This document shows, piece after piece, positions 34,473 to 43,535 of a stretch of DNA of 64,000 nucleotides. This stretch comes from Papillibacter cinnamivorans DSM 12816 (GTDB lineage: Bacteria; Bacillota; Clostridia; Oscillospirales; Oscillospiraceae). The position numbers and the translations under genes were made by a program. Below the pieces are notes generated by a model. It was given only the letters and a program-made list of their open reading frames with translations, was not told the DNA's origin and ran no database searches. The stretch spans positions 527,464-591,463 of the forward strand of contig NZ_FWXW01000001.1 in assembly GCF_900176335.1 (NCBI RefSeq). Direction: 5' to 3'. Each line of letters starts with the position of its first letter. Within the stretch, counting starts at the first letter, position 1.

Positions 34473-35099
34473 ATGTCTCTGAATTCCGCTGCGGTAAATT
34501 CGCGGCAGCGAATCGCCACCAATACCCTTGTAAAAATTGCGGTCCTGGGCGTTATCGCTCGAATAGTCATGTTTTTGGAGTTTCCCCTTCCCCTGTTCCC
34601 GACTTTTTTGAAGCTTGATCTCAGCGATATCGTGTGCCTGATCGGCGCTTTTGCTCTGGGTCCCATCGCCGGGATGGGTATCGAATTTGTTAAATGCCTG
34701 CTCCACGTTCTCACCGGCGGCCTCGCTTCTACAGGCGGCGTGGGCGACCTTGCCAATTTCATCGTGGGTTCGGCCTTTGTGGTTTCCGCCGGTTGGTACT
34801 ATAAGACTCATAAATCAAAAAAAGGCGCTTACATCTCCCTGCTGATCGGCGCGGTTGCTCTGCCCGTGGCGGGAGCCCTGGTGAATTATTTCGTCACCCT
34901 GCCCCTTTACGCCCTTGTCCTGGGCTTCACCGAAGAAATGATCGTGGGTATGTCCAGTGCCGTTATTCCGGCGATTCACGACAAGCTTACATTGATTCTC
35001 TATGCATTCACGCCGTTTAACCTTATCAAGAGTATCATTATCTGCCTCATTACCCTGCCGCTGTATAAAAAGCTCTCTCCGTTGCTGCACAAGCTCTGA
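34473..35099 (+). CDS. ribU: Riboflavin ECF transporter S component RibU
   Basis: A 208-residue membrane protein with six predicted helices. LVKIAVLGVIARIVMFLEFPLPLFP, LKLDLSDIVCLIGAFALGP and GVGDLANFIVGSAFV follow the RibU pattern. It imports riboflavin with a shared ECF module encoded elsewhere. The FMN riboswitch upstream settles the substrate. The start at 34473 follows GGGAGGA. A strong terminator follows. Confidence 0.95.
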   Translation: MSLNSAAVNSRQRIATNTLVKIAVLGVIARIVMFLEFPLPLFPTFLKLDLSDIVCLIGAFALGPIAGMGIEFVKCLLHVLTGGLASTGGVGDLANFIVGSAFVVSAGWYYKTHKSKKGAYISLLIGAVALPVAGALVNYFVTLPLYALVLGFTEEMIVGMSSAVIPAIHDKLTLILYAFTPFNLIKSIIICLITLPLYKKLSPLLHKL

Positions 35100-35117
35100 T
35101 AACATAAAATAGAATGA

Positions 35118-35161
35118 GGAGCCGTCCGAAAGGTAACCGCCTTTGGGGCGGCTCCATTTTT
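35118..35161 (+). terminator. Intrinsic terminator after ribU
   Basis: GGAGCCGTCC/GGGCGGCTCC outer stem with an inner AAAGG/CCTTT helix, then five T. Confidence 0.85.
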
Positions 35162-35383
35162 CAGGGAAAGCAGTAACCCATCCGCCTTGCCAAAAACTTC
35201 TTTATCGTCGCAGAGTGAAGGTTTTTGCAGACTTCCTGAGCCGCTTATGTCCGGTTTTCAGAAGGCCGGTTGCGGGCTCAAATTAAGAGTTCCTATGTTT
35301 TGAGCCGTTCAGGCGGTTTTTCCTGCTAATGGCCGGGTTCTTTCGGAGGTGCACCTGCACGCAAAACCCTCCCTTAGAAATCT

Positions 35384-35567
35384 GGCGTTACTGAGGATAA
35401 ATCATGTCCGGGAATCGGCTATGCCGATTCCTTTACCTCCGCGCGTCAGTGGGATGCGTTCCGAAAGGCAGAGGATGACGGTGGGCTCGCGCCCACCAAA
35501 GACGACAACGCATCGGGACACGGCCCAATGCATGCGGAGGCGGGCAGGATTTGTCCTCAGTAATGCC
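35384..35567 (+). ncRNA. Structured RNA, copy 2 of the two-copy family (raiA-like?)
   Basis: Positions 35384-35403 and 35548-35567 pair over 20 bp (two G-U pairs) and close the molecule. Inside are a GGAATCGG/CCGATTCC hairpin (35411-35431), a CCTCCGC/GCGGAGG helix (35437-35443 with 35534-35540), a GATGCGTT/AACGCATC helix (35453-35460 with 35507-35514) and the core GGTGGGC/GCCCACC hairpin (35480-35497). The core sequence AAGGCAGA...CGGTGGGCTC...CCAA.GA.GA.AACG matches copy 1 (6016-6062), including a compensated base pair. No protein frame fits. The neighbours of the two copies differ (TSUP genes; polymerase IV), so it probably acts in trans. The class name is uncertain. Confidence 0.72.
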
Positions 35568-35805
35568 GTAGGGCCGGAGCCTCTTGGCGCCGCTTTTTCG
35601 ATTCTTTTTCCCGGCGAGTGGAAAAAGGAACTCCCGCCGGAGGCACGTACGATTCGTTTATATAAAACTTTTCTATGAAGACGATTGATTACAAGAGGTT
35701 TGGACGGGAGCGTGTGCACCCCTGAAAATGACTCCTCGCTTCTTCGGGAAAAGCTTCCTGCTTTGTGGTACAATAAAGGGTAAGAAAACCAGAGGAGGCC
35801 GGGGC

Positions 35806-37026
35806 ATGGACAGGACAATACTTCACTGCGATATGAACGGCTTTTTCGCCTCCGTGGAACTTTTGACCCTGCCGGAACTCCGGGACAAACCCGTGGCTGT
35901 CTGCGGCGACCCCGAAAGCCGCCACGGCATCATTCTTGCCAAAAACGAGCTGGCGAAGTCCTTCGGTATTAAAACCGCCGAAACCATCTGGCAGGCCAGA
36001 AAAAAATGCCCCGCCCTGGTGCTGATCCCGCCCCATCACAGCCGCTATGAGGAGTATTCCCGGCGCATTAACGCGATTTACTCCCGTTTCACCGATCTGG
36101 TGGAACCCTTCGGTATCGACGAGTCCTGGCTGGACATCACCGGCACCATGCATCTTTTCGGCGGTTCGGGCCGGGCGGTGGCCGACCGGATCCGGAAAAC
36201 GGTGAAAAGCGAAACGGGGCTCACCCTGTCCGTCGGCGTCTCCTTCAATAAAATTTTCGCCAAGCTGGGAAGCGACTATAAAAAGCCGGACGCCACCACC
36301 GTGATCTCCCGGGAAAACTTCCGGGCCATCGTCTGGCCTCTGCCCGTCTCCGCTTTGATGTATGTGGGCGGCGCGGCCGAGGCGGCTCTCGCGGGCCTCG
36401 GCGTCGGGACCGTCGGACAGCTGGCCGCCTGCGACCGCGAACTTCTCCGGTCCCGTCTTGGGAAACTGGGCGTCCAGCTCCATGAGTATGCCTGCGGAGA
36501 GGACGCCTCCCCCGTTCTCCCATACGGAGCGGAGCAGGAGATCAAATCCGTGGGCAATGGCATTACCTTCCGCAGAAACCTGGTGGGACGGGACGATGTC
36601 CGCGCCGGCATAGCCCTTCTGTCGGACACGGTGGCCGCGCGCCTGCGCAGGCACTCTCTCCGCTGCCGGACGGTGCAGGTCGTCATCCGCGACCCGGAAC
36701 TGAAGACCATCTCCCGTCAGAAGCCCCTCCCCCTCCCCTCCTGCCTCTCCTCGGAGATCGCCGGAGCCGCTCTGGAACTGGTGGAAGCCTCCTGGAATCT
36801 TTCCGCTCCCATTCGGATGCTCACCGTGACGGGGATGAACCTTCTGCCCGAAAGCGAATGCTTCGAGCAGCTGAACCTGTTCTCCTCCGGCGGCGTGGAG
36901 CGCAGGCGCCGGGAGGAGCTGGAGCGCGCCATGGACCGGATCCGCGCCCGTTTCGGCAAAGACGCGGTCCGTTTCGGTGCCGGTGCGGACAACGATCTCG
37001 GTGCCAGGGAGCGGGAACGGGAGTGA
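35806..37026 (+). CDS. dinB: DNA polymerase IV (Y-family, DinB)
   Basis: A 406-residue translesion polymerase. The N-terminus MDRTILHCDMNGFFASVE carries the first metal-binding Asp; FGIDESWLDIT has the second acidic pair; VSFNKIFAKLGSDYKKPDA and the little-finger domain (about 230-340) follow. The start at 35806 follows GGAGG; an in-frame ATG at 35728 is less likely. No LexA-type box was identified upstream. Confidence 0.93.
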   Translation: MDRTILHCDMNGFFASVELLTLPELRDKPVAVCGDPESRHGIILAKNELAKSFGIKTAETIWQARKKCPALVLIPPHHSRYEEYSRRINAIYSRFTDLVEPFGIDESWLDITGTMHLFGGSGRAVADRIRKTVKSETGLTLSVGVSFNKIFAKLGSDYKKPDATTVISRENFRAIVWPLPVSALMYVGGAAEAALAGLGVGTVGQLAACDRELLRSRLGKLGVQLHEYACGEDASPVLPYGAEQEIKSVGNGITFRRNLVGRDDVRAGIALLSDTVAARLRRHSLRCRTVQVVIRDPELKTISRQKPLPLPSCLSSEIAGAALELVEASWNLSAPIRMLTVTGMNLLPESECFEQLNLFSSGGVERRRREELERAMDRIRARFGKDAVRFGAGADNDLGARERERE

Positions 37027-37107
37027 ACGTTCTGTTTTAATCCGTGAAGGAAGTTTGCCGCGGCCTGTATGGAGCGTGAAAGCACCGATACGGGCCGTTT
37101 TGTTTTG

Positions 37108-37533
37108 TTATTCCAGCTGCTCCTTCGACATCATCTCCCGGAGCTTCTTTAACGCCTTTTTCTCAATCCGCGATACGTATGAGCGCGAAATGCCGCAACG
37201 CGCGGCAATTTCCCGCTGCGTCCAGGGGGCCGCTCCCCGCAGGCCGTAGCGCAGGCAGATGATTTCCGCCTCTCTTTCGTTGAGGCAGATGCTCACCGCT
37301 TTTTGCAGCCGCTCGCAGATCTCCCGGGAATTGAGCCTTTCCAGCATGTCGTCGTCCACGCTGATCACATCCATAAGCGACAGGGAATTGCCGTCCTTGT
37401 CCGTGTCGATGGAGTCCGACAGGGAAACCTCGCTGCTCAGCCGCCGCTGGCTGCGGAAATACATCAGTATCTCATTTGCTATGTTCTCGCTGCGGCTCTC
37501 CGCCTGTCCCCGCGTCAGGCGCTCCTTTCTCAT
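37108..37533 (-). pseudogene. sigK C-terminal half (spoIIIC-type fragment), split at the skin junction
   Basis: The 141-residue frame carries the sigma-K region from the end of region 2 onward: NEILMYFRSQ, VSLSDSIDTDKDGNSLSLMD, and region 4 TQREIAARCGISRSYVSRIEKKALKKL. The N-terminal half (regions 1.2-2.3) is missing and is not directly upstream in any frame. Homology begins exactly at the Asn-Glu codons AATGAG (37471-37476), the AATGA used as recombination site when skin elements split sigK in Bacillus and clostridia. The 20 residues before it are unlike sigma-K, and the ATG at 37533 has no ribosome-binding site. This fits a gene made whole only after excision in the mother cell. The alternative is a decayed gene. 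Confidence 0.8.
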
Positions 37534-38110
37534 GGAAAAACCGGCTGTATTCCCGCAAAAATCGGGCTCTGTTGGGTGTTGGTTTTCTCTTCTCTTCCTC
37601 TTTTTACTCCGTCAATGCTCCGCTGAAAAAAATTGCAGGGCTTCGGTAAAATCTGCTTAAAAAATACATAAAAATACAAAATTTTATGTTAACTGCATCT
37701 TGCTTTCGGAAATAACTCGTTGTATAATTTAACCAACCTCGTGCCGTTAATTTTTAGGACATATTTTAAGTTTTCCGGGATTCGTTCCGTCTCTCTTTTT
37801 GAAAAACAGGCGCGGGGGTATTCTTTTCAGCTTCCCCGGAATATCCCGGAGGATTCAAAAAAAATGCGAAAGTGAACATATCCGACTAGGATTTACATAA
37901 TAACAATTATGCGTTTCCGGCAGGAACGGTAACAAATTGTGACAAAATTCTCTCGAATAGTTTCATAATTCGCGTTTTTCTTTCTATTTTAACCCAATTC
38001 TCATATAAGTTTTCCGAAATAGATAAATTATGTTGACAAACTGCGGAAAATTATGTATATTATATGGACTAACATAAAAATTTTTCCATCGGCGGATCGG
38101 AGGGGCTGGA
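37534..38110 (+). promoter_or_regulatory. AT-rich region with promoter of the type IV pilus operon
   Basis: TTGACA (38033-38038), 17-nt spacer, TATATT (38056-38061) is a strong promoter about 50 nt before pilB. The 577-bp gap is markedly AT-rich compared with its surroundings and has no open frame of note. I looked for a c-di-GMP riboswitch, which controls pili in some clostridia, and saw none; the leader is too short. Confidence 0.7.
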
Positions 38111-39784
38111 TTGAGACCGTTCAAGAAAAAGCTTGGTGAAATGCTTTTGGAATCCGGGCAGATCGATCAGAACCAGCTGGAGAACGCCCTGGAGGAACAG
38201 AAATCCAACTGGAAGCGCCTGGGCGACATTCTGGTGGATCTCGGTTACCTGACGGACGGGACGCTGGCCGACACCATTGCCAAACAGATCGCGGTGGAAC
38301 GGGTCAACCTGCAGAATACATATATAGACGCGGCGGTAGCTCGTCTGATCCCCAAGGAAGTTGCAAAAAAGTACACCATGATCCCGATTTACGAGAAGGA
38401 CGGCGTGGTGTATGTTGCCATGAGCGACCCACGGAACATGTACGCTCTGGACGATCTTCGCCTTCTCATTCAGAAGCCTGTCCGCTCCCTTGTCGCTTCC
38501 GCCTCGGAGATCGATCAGGCTATTGAGGTCTATTATTCCCAGCAGATGTCCGAGCGCGCCATCGAGGACCTGAAGAGGGACTGGATGGTGGATACCTCCG
38601 GCCAGGAAGTGGATGACGCGGATATTCAGAACGCGCCCGCCGTCCGCCTTGCAAATTCCATCATGAACCAGGCCGTGACCCTCCGGGCCAGCGATATTCA
38701 CATCGAGCCCTTCGAGGACGCGGTCATGGTCCGTTTCCGTATCGACGGTTCCCTGGTGGAGAGCATGACCATTCCTCAGAACCTCTATTCCGCGGTTTCC
38801 ACCCGGTTTAAGGTCATCGCCGGCATCAACATTGCCGAAAAGCGCGTCCCTCAGGACGGGCGTATCGAGATGAACATCGCCGGCAAGAATTACGACTTCC
38901 GTGTTTCCACCCTGCCCACCGTGTTCGGCGAAAAGATCGTTATCCGTATTCTGGACCGCACCTCCTTCCTCTTTACCCGGGAGATGCTGGGCTTTACCAA
39001 GGAAAACAGCCGCCTGGTGGACATGATCATCAAGAAGACCAACGGTATCGTTCTGCTCACCGGCCCCACCGGGAGCGGCAAATCCACCACATTGTACTCG
39101 CTGCTCCGGGAATTGAATACTCCCGAGCTGAATATAGTCACCATTGAGGACCCTGTGGAATATATGCTTCACGGCATCAATCAGGTTCAGGTGAATACCA
39201 AGGCGGGCCTCACCTTCGCCGCCGGCCTGCGCAGCATCCTGCGGCAGGACCCGGACATCGTCATGATCGGCGAGATCCGCGACGAGGAGACGGCGGAGAT
39301 TGCCGTCCGCGCCTCCATCACCGGCCATCTCGTTCTTTCCACTCTGCATACCAACGACGCGCCCAGTTCGATTGCGCGCCTTGTGGATATGGGCATCGAA
39401 CCCTTCCTTGTGGCCGAGTCCCTCTCCGGCATCATCGCCCAGCGCCTGGTCCGCCGGCTGTGCAAGCACTGCAGGAAGAAGGCGCTTACCACCCAGGCGG
39501 AGATGGACGTCATGCTCCTCGACGAGCCCGCCGAGATCTATCATCCCGTCGGCTGTCCCAAGTGCAACGGTACAGGGTACTCCGGGCGGATTTCCCTCCA
39601 TGAGGTCATGCACATCAACCGTGCCCTGCGGGACGCGATCCAGGAAGGAAAGAGCACCGAGGTTCTCCGGGACATCGCCAAGGAAAACGGCATGATGCAG
39701 CTCTTCGACAGCTGCAAACAGCATGTCCTGGAAGGAACCACATCCTTGAATGAGATGGTGAAAACGGTTTATGTCAGAGATTAA
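38111..39784 (+). CDS. pilB: Type IV pilus assembly ATPase PilB (GspE family)
   Basis: A 557-residue hexameric motor for pilus extension. The N-terminal MshEN-type domain (about 1-150) could bind c-di-GMP or another ligand. The ATPase has Walker A GPTGSGKSTT, Asp box, Walker B MIGEIRDEETA, and His box HLVLSTLHTNDA. A four-Cys zinc motif (CKHC and CPKC) is near the C-terminus. It starts with TTG at 38111 behind GGAGGGG, the first gene of the locus, and overlaps pilT. Confidence 0.93.
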   Translation: MRPFKKKLGEMLLESGQIDQNQLENALEEQKSNWKRLGDILVDLGYLTDGTLADTIAKQIAVERVNLQNTYIDAAVARLIPKEVAKKYTMIPIYEKDGVVYVAMSDPRNMYALDDLRLLIQKPVRSLVASASEIDQAIEVYYSQQMSERAIEDLKRDWMVDTSGQEVDDADIQNAPAVRLANSIMNQAVTLRASDIHIEPFEDAVMVRFRIDGSLVESMTIPQNLYSAVSTRFKVIAGINIAEKRVPQDGRIEMNIAGKNYDFRVSTLPTVFGEKIVIRILDRTSFLFTREMLGFTKENSRLVDMIIKKTNGIVLLTGPTGSGKSTTLYSLLRELNTPELNIVTIEDPVEYMLHGINQVQVNTKAGLTFAAGLRSILRQDPDIVMIGEIRDEETAEIAVRASITGHLVLSTLHTNDAPSSIARLVDMGIEPFLVAESLSGIIAQRLVRRLCKHCRKKALTTQAEMDVMLLDEPAEIYHPVGCPKCNGTGYSGRISLHEVMHINRALRDAIQEGKSTEVLRDIAKENGMMQLFDSCKQHVLEGTTSLNEMVKTVYVRD

Positions 39785-40853
39785 CGGTCCGAAACTGGAT
39801 GAACTTCTGGAATACACCTTCAATGCCAAAGCAACGGATCTTCATGTCGCGGTCGGCACCGCCCCCATGATCCGCCTGAACTCCAGGCTTACCTTTGTGG
39901 AGAATATGCCCACCATGACCCCGGATATGACCGCCGCCCTGGTGGACGAATGTGTCAGCCCCGCCAAGAGGAAAACGTTGGAAGAGAACGGCGAGGTGGA
40001 TTTTTCGTTTTCCCGGCCGGGCCTCGGCCGCTTCCGCTCCAATATCTTCAAGCAGCGCGGCAGTTATTCCATGGCCCTGCGCTCCTTGCCCTTTGCCATT
40101 CCCGCCTTTGAGACCCTGGGGATCCCCGAGTCCGTCCGCCCCCTCACCAATAAGAAAAGCGGCCTGATTCTGGCCACCGGGGCTACCGGCAGCGGCAAAT
40201 CCACCACTCTTGCCTCCATGATCGATATCATCAACTCCAGCCGCCGCTGTCATATCATCACCATCGAAGACCCCATCGAGTACCTGCACCGGCACAAGAC
40301 GGGCCTGGTGAACCAGCGCGAGGTCGGGTGGGACACCCGCTCCTTCGCCACCGCGCTCCGCGCCGCCCTCCGGGAGGACCCGGACGTCATTCTCGTCGGC
40401 GAGATGCGCGACGTGGAGACCATCGACATAGCCCTTACCGCGGCGGAGACCGGGCATCTGGTCTTCTCCACGCTTCATACCATCGGCGCGGCCAAGACCG
40501 TCAACCGTATCCTGGACGCGTTTCCTCACGATCAGCAGGCCCAGGTGCGAACGCAGCTTGCCGCCGTCCTGGAGGGCGTCATCTCCCAGCAGCTTCTTCC
40601 CAAGGAAGATGGGTCCGGGCTGGTTCTCGCCTGCGAGGTCATGCTGGTGAACACCGCCATCCGGAACCTTATCCGCGAGGGCAAGCCCCATCAGATCAAT
40701 ACCGTCCTCCAGACCAGTACCGGCGCGGGCATGCAGACCATGGACGCGTCTTTGGCCGATCTGGTGAACCGCAGGATCATATCCTATGACGACGCGCTGA
40801 CCCGTACCCAGGATACGCAGACATTTCAGCAGCTGTGCAGCAGAAAGTGGTGA
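39771..40853 (+). CDS. pilT: Type IV pilus retraction ATPase PilT
   Basis: A 360-residue motor for pilus retraction. Walker A is GATGSGKSTT, the Asp box is ITIEDPIEYLH, Walker B VGEMRDVETI and the His box HLVFSTLHTIGA, with the long AIRNLIREGKPHQI C-terminal segment of PilT. Its start overlaps the last 14 bases of pilB. Possession of PilT implies retractile pili, hence twitching or DNA uptake. Confidence 0.93.
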   Translation: MSEINGPKLDELLEYTFNAKATDLHVAVGTAPMIRLNSRLTFVENMPTMTPDMTAALVDECVSPAKRKTLEENGEVDFSFSRPGLGRFRSNIFKQRGSYSMALRSLPFAIPAFETLGIPESVRPLTNKKSGLILATGATGSGKSTTLASMIDIINSSRRCHIITIEDPIEYLHRHKTGLVNQREVGWDTRSFATALRAALREDPDVILVGEMRDVETIDIALTAAETGHLVFSTLHTIGAAKTVNRILDAFPHDQQAQVRTQLAAVLEGVISQQLLPKEDGSGLVLACEVMLVNTAIRNLIREGKPHQINTVLQTSTGAGMQTMDASLADLVNRRIISYDDALTRTQDTQTFQQLCSRKW

Positions 40854-40859
40854 TACCGG

Positions 40860-42062
40860 GTGCCTGAATTCGTATTCAAGGCCAGGAGCATGTCCGGCCA
40901 GGCTTGGAACGGGTCGTTGGAGGCGGACTCCGCGGAAGCCCTGGAGTTCATGCTCAACGACAAGGGGTTCTTCCCCCTGGAGATCAAGACCAAACCCGAG
41001 GGCGTGAGCCTTTCCGGCCTCTTCGGCCATGTCAACAAGCGGGACCTTGCGGTCTTCTGCCGCCAGCTCTCCGTCATCATCAGCTCCGGCGTGACCATTA
41101 TCGAGGCCATCGCCATTTTAGCCGAGCAGACGGAGAAACCCGCCTTCAAGGAGGTCCTGGAGATCGTGGGGGACGACGTGCAGAAGGGCAAGCTCCTCTC
41201 CCAGTCCATGGCCGCCTTCCCCAATGTGTTTCCCGAGTTTCTCCGGAATATGATCCGCGTGGGCGAGGCCTCCGGTACTCTGGACGAGATCATGGAACAG
41301 ATGGCCAATTATTACGAGAACGACGATAAGATTAACCGCAAGGTTAAGTCCGCAATGACCTATCCCATTATCCTCATGTGCATGACCGTCGGCGTCGTCA
41401 TCCTCCTCATGGTCATGGTCCTCCCCATGTTTTCCAGCATATTGACCGAGATGGGCGGCGAGATGCCCGCCATTACGAAGGTCCTCATGGCGGTTTCCAA
41501 CTTTATGGTGCATAACATTATTTATATAGCCATAGCCGTGGTTCTCATCGCCCTGGCCTTCGTGAGCTATGTGAGGACTCCCTCCGGCCGCCTCCGGTTT
41601 GACGGCTTTAAGGTTTCCTTCCCTCTCACCCGGGGCCTCACCGTGAAGGTCATCACCTCCCGCTTCGCCCGCAGCATGGGCATGCTCTTGAAGTCCGGCA
41701 TCAATATCATTAACGCCATGACCATCATGTCCAGCCTCATCGGGAACCGGGCGGTGGAGGAAAAGTTCCTCGTCAGCTCCGAGGAGGTGCAGCAGGGCCG
41801 CGGCATCGGGGAATCTCTGGACCGGATCGGCATCTTCCCTCCCCTTCTCATTCACATGGTTCAGGTGGGCGAGAGGACCGGAGAACTGGATCAGATGCTT
41901 CTTCGCACCTCCGGCTTCTTTGACGACGAGGTGGAGGCCGCCATCACCAAGATGACCACCATGATAGAGCCCGTGATGATCGTCATCCTGGCGGGTATCG
42001 TTGCCACCATTCTTCTTTCCATCTTCCTCCCCATGCTCTCCATCATGAACGCGGTGTCCTGA
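40860..42062 (+). CDS. pilC: Type IV pilus inner-membrane platform protein PilC (GspF family)
   Basis: A 400-residue membrane platform that couples the motors to pilin assembly. It shows two homologous T2SSF domains (about 60-185 and 265-390), each ending in hydrophobic helices: FCRQLSVIISSGVTIIEAI in the first, FARSMGMLLKSGINIINAM in the second. Three membrane segments. It starts with GTG 6 bp after pilT. Confidence 0.92.
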   Translation: MPEFVFKARSMSGQAWNGSLEADSAEALEFMLNDKGFFPLEIKTKPEGVSLSGLFGHVNKRDLAVFCRQLSVIISSGVTIIEAIAILAEQTEKPAFKEVLEIVGDDVQKGKLLSQSMAAFPNVFPEFLRNMIRVGEASGTLDEIMEQMANYYENDDKINRKVKSAMTYPIILMCMTVGVVILLMVMVLPMFSSILTEMGGEMPAITKVLMAVSNFMVHNIIYIAIAVVLIALAFVSYVRTPSGRLRFDGFKVSFPLTRGLTVKVITSRFARSMGMLLKSGINIINAMTIMSSLIGNRAVEEKFLVSSEEVQQGRGIGESLDRIGIFPPLLIHMVQVGERTGELDQMLLRTSGFFDDEVEAAITKMTTMIEPVMIVILAGIVATILLSIFLPMLSIMNAVS

Positions 42063-42137
42063 TTGGCTTCGGTTTAACCATCCGGCAGGATGAGATATAA
42101 ACAAACTTAATAAAGTATTGAAAGAGGGGTTTATCAC

Positions 42138-42572
42138 ATGACAGAAAAGGTCAAAAGCAGGCTGATGGACCGCAAGGGCTTTACGCTGATAGAGCTCATC
42201 GTGGTCATCGCCATCATCGCGATCCTCGCGGCGGTCCTCATTCCCAGGTTCACCGGGTTTACCGAAAGTGGTCGTAAAAAAGCCGTACTCAGCGACGCCA
42301 GAAATATCCTGGTTGCTTTGGATGCAGCAGATGCTAATGGCGAAATTACTGCCGCTTCAACAGACGCGGCAACCGCTGAAAGTCTTATTGAAAAATATGT
42401 TGGGAAGGATATCATTAGCTGCACAGACGCACTGGATGCAAATGGTGAAAGCACAATTACTGCCGTTACTAAAGGTACAAACGGCCTTGGATTTACCTAT
42501 TCGAAACAGCTTGGTACTAAAATCTATACCGTAGCCGTCTCAAACAGCACGCTTCCTGCTGACGCATCCTGA
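42138..42572 (+). CDS. Type IV pilin, major-pilin-like (copy 1)
   Basis: A 144-residue prepilin. A short leader MTEKVKSRLMDRKG precedes FTLIELIVVIAIIAILAAV, with the prepilin peptidase site after Gly14 and the conserved Glu5 of the mature protein. The C-terminal domain is short and rich in Thr, Ala and Ser. The first third has the GC-rich codon use of the host and the rest is distinctly AT-richer, which suggests exchange of the exposed domain. It is followed by a second pilin with the same helix. Confidence 0.93.
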   Translation: MTEKVKSRLMDRKGFTLIELIVVIAIIAILAAVLIPRFTGFTESGRKKAVLSDARNILVALDAADANGEITAASTDAATAESLIEKYVGKDIISCTDALDANGESTITAVTKGTNGLGFTYSKQLGTKIYTVAVSNSTLPADAS

Positions 42573-42609
42573 TAAATCTACATTCTATTAAATATACTGG
42601 AGGTGCTTT

Positions 42610-43041
42610 ATGTTAAAGGATATTAAATCAAATCTCAATAAGAAAGGCTTTACTCTTATTGAGTTAATCGTCGTCATTGCAATTATCGCTATTCTAGCAG
42701 CGGTCCTCATCCCTAGATTTACCGGTTTTACAGAAAGCGCAAGAGAAAAGTCTGCTATAAGTGATACAAGAAACGTCCTTGTTGCTGTGGAAGCTATGCT
42801 TGCAGAAGGTCAAACCAATTTAGCCCAGGGTGACACATCAACCGCCGGAACCATCGAGTATTATGCAGGTAAAAACTTTGCCGGTACCATGAATCCTGCA
42901 ACCGGCCTTAATTCAGATACTTTTACCTACTATGTTGATATTGGTACAAAACGCTACACTGTTTCTGTATCTTCCGGAACAATCGACGAAACTTTTAATG
43001 ATGGTACAGGAAGCACAAGTGGCCCCATTCCTACTCCCTAA
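42610..43041 (+). CDS. Type IV pilin, major-pilin-like (copy 2)
   Basis: A 143-residue prepilin. The leader MLKDIKSNLNKKG precedes a helix identical for more than 25 residues to that of copy 1. The DNA differs at most third positions and is AT-rich throughout, so the identity is at the protein level. The C-terminal domain differs fully from copy 1 and ends with a Gly/Ser/Pro-rich tail. Either may be the main fibre subunit. Confidence 0.92.
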   Translation: MLKDIKSNLNKKGFTLIELIVVIAIIAILAAVLIPRFTGFTESAREKSAISDTRNVLVAVEAMLAEGQTNLAQGDTSTAGTIEYYAGKNFAGTMNPATGLNSDTFTYYVDIGTKRYTVSVSSGTIDETFNDGTGSTSGPIPTP

Positions 43042-43139
43042 TTAGTTATTTGAATTAAAATATGAATAGACAAACGGGCCGGCCGGGACCGGCCGGCCCG
43101 ATTGTCCTACCCCGGCGTACTGGAAAAAGGAGGCGGGCT

Positions 43140-43520
43140 GTGAAACGACGGTCGCGGAAAAAACCGAATACCGGCGGCTACACTCTGATGGAGCTCGTCA
43201 TTGTCATGGCGGTGATCACCATTTTGGTGGGCATCGCTTTGCCCAGCCTTTACGCCTATTCTCAGCGCGCCAAGGAACTCCAGATGTCGGACCATCAGGA
43301 GCTCGTCCGGAAGGCGATCAGCCAGTATTACGCCTACGAGGGCCATTATCCGGACATTACGCTGCTGGACCCCGACGACGGGTCGCAGCTCCTGAGCCAG
43401 ACCCAGGCGGACCAGCTTCGCGACCTTCTTCGGAGCGTCACCACCGCCCGGATGAATACCGGCGATTACAGCTATATGTATAACGAGGCCACGGGGAACG
43501 TCACCCTTGCGTTAAAATAG
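43140..43520 (+). CDS. Minor pilin / pseudopilin-like protein
   Basis: A 126-residue prepilin-like protein with a basic leader, cleavage site G|YTLMELVIVMAVITIL, and a globular part (QRAKELQMSDHQELVRKAISQYYAYEGHYP) like that of GspG/ComGC pseudopilins. It starts with GTG at 43140 after AAGGAGG. The upstream 80 bp of the longer frame are GC-rich and without a site. Confidence 0.85.
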   Translation: MKRRSRKKPNTGGYTLMELVIVMAVITILVGIALPSLYAYSQRAKELQMSDHQELVRKAISQYYAYEGHYPDITLLDPDDGSQLLSQTQADQLRDLLRSVTTARMNTGDYSYMYNEATGNVTLALK

Positions 43521-43535
43521 GAAAGGCGGCGGAGT

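Noticed and set aside
35161..35383. Fourth copy of the dispersed structured element after the ribU terminator
   Set aside because: There are helices (CAAAAACTTC/GAAGGTTTTTG; GGCTCAAA/TTTGAGCC), but the conserved blocks of copies A-C are missing.
37108..37533. Treating the sigma fragment as sigE or as a complete ECF sigma factor
   Set aside because: VSLSDSIDTDKDGN and ISRSYVSRIEKKALKKL fit sigma-K better than sigma-E, and the region 2 helices needed for a complete factor are absent.
37534..38110. c-di-GMP riboswitch ahead of the pilus operon
   Set aside because: No GEMM motif is seen and the strong promoter leaves a leader of only about 50 nt.
38069..39829. Long minus-strand open frame opposite pilB (586 codons)
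   Set aside because: Antisense shadow of a gene with clear ATPase motifs; no ribosome-binding site or domain.
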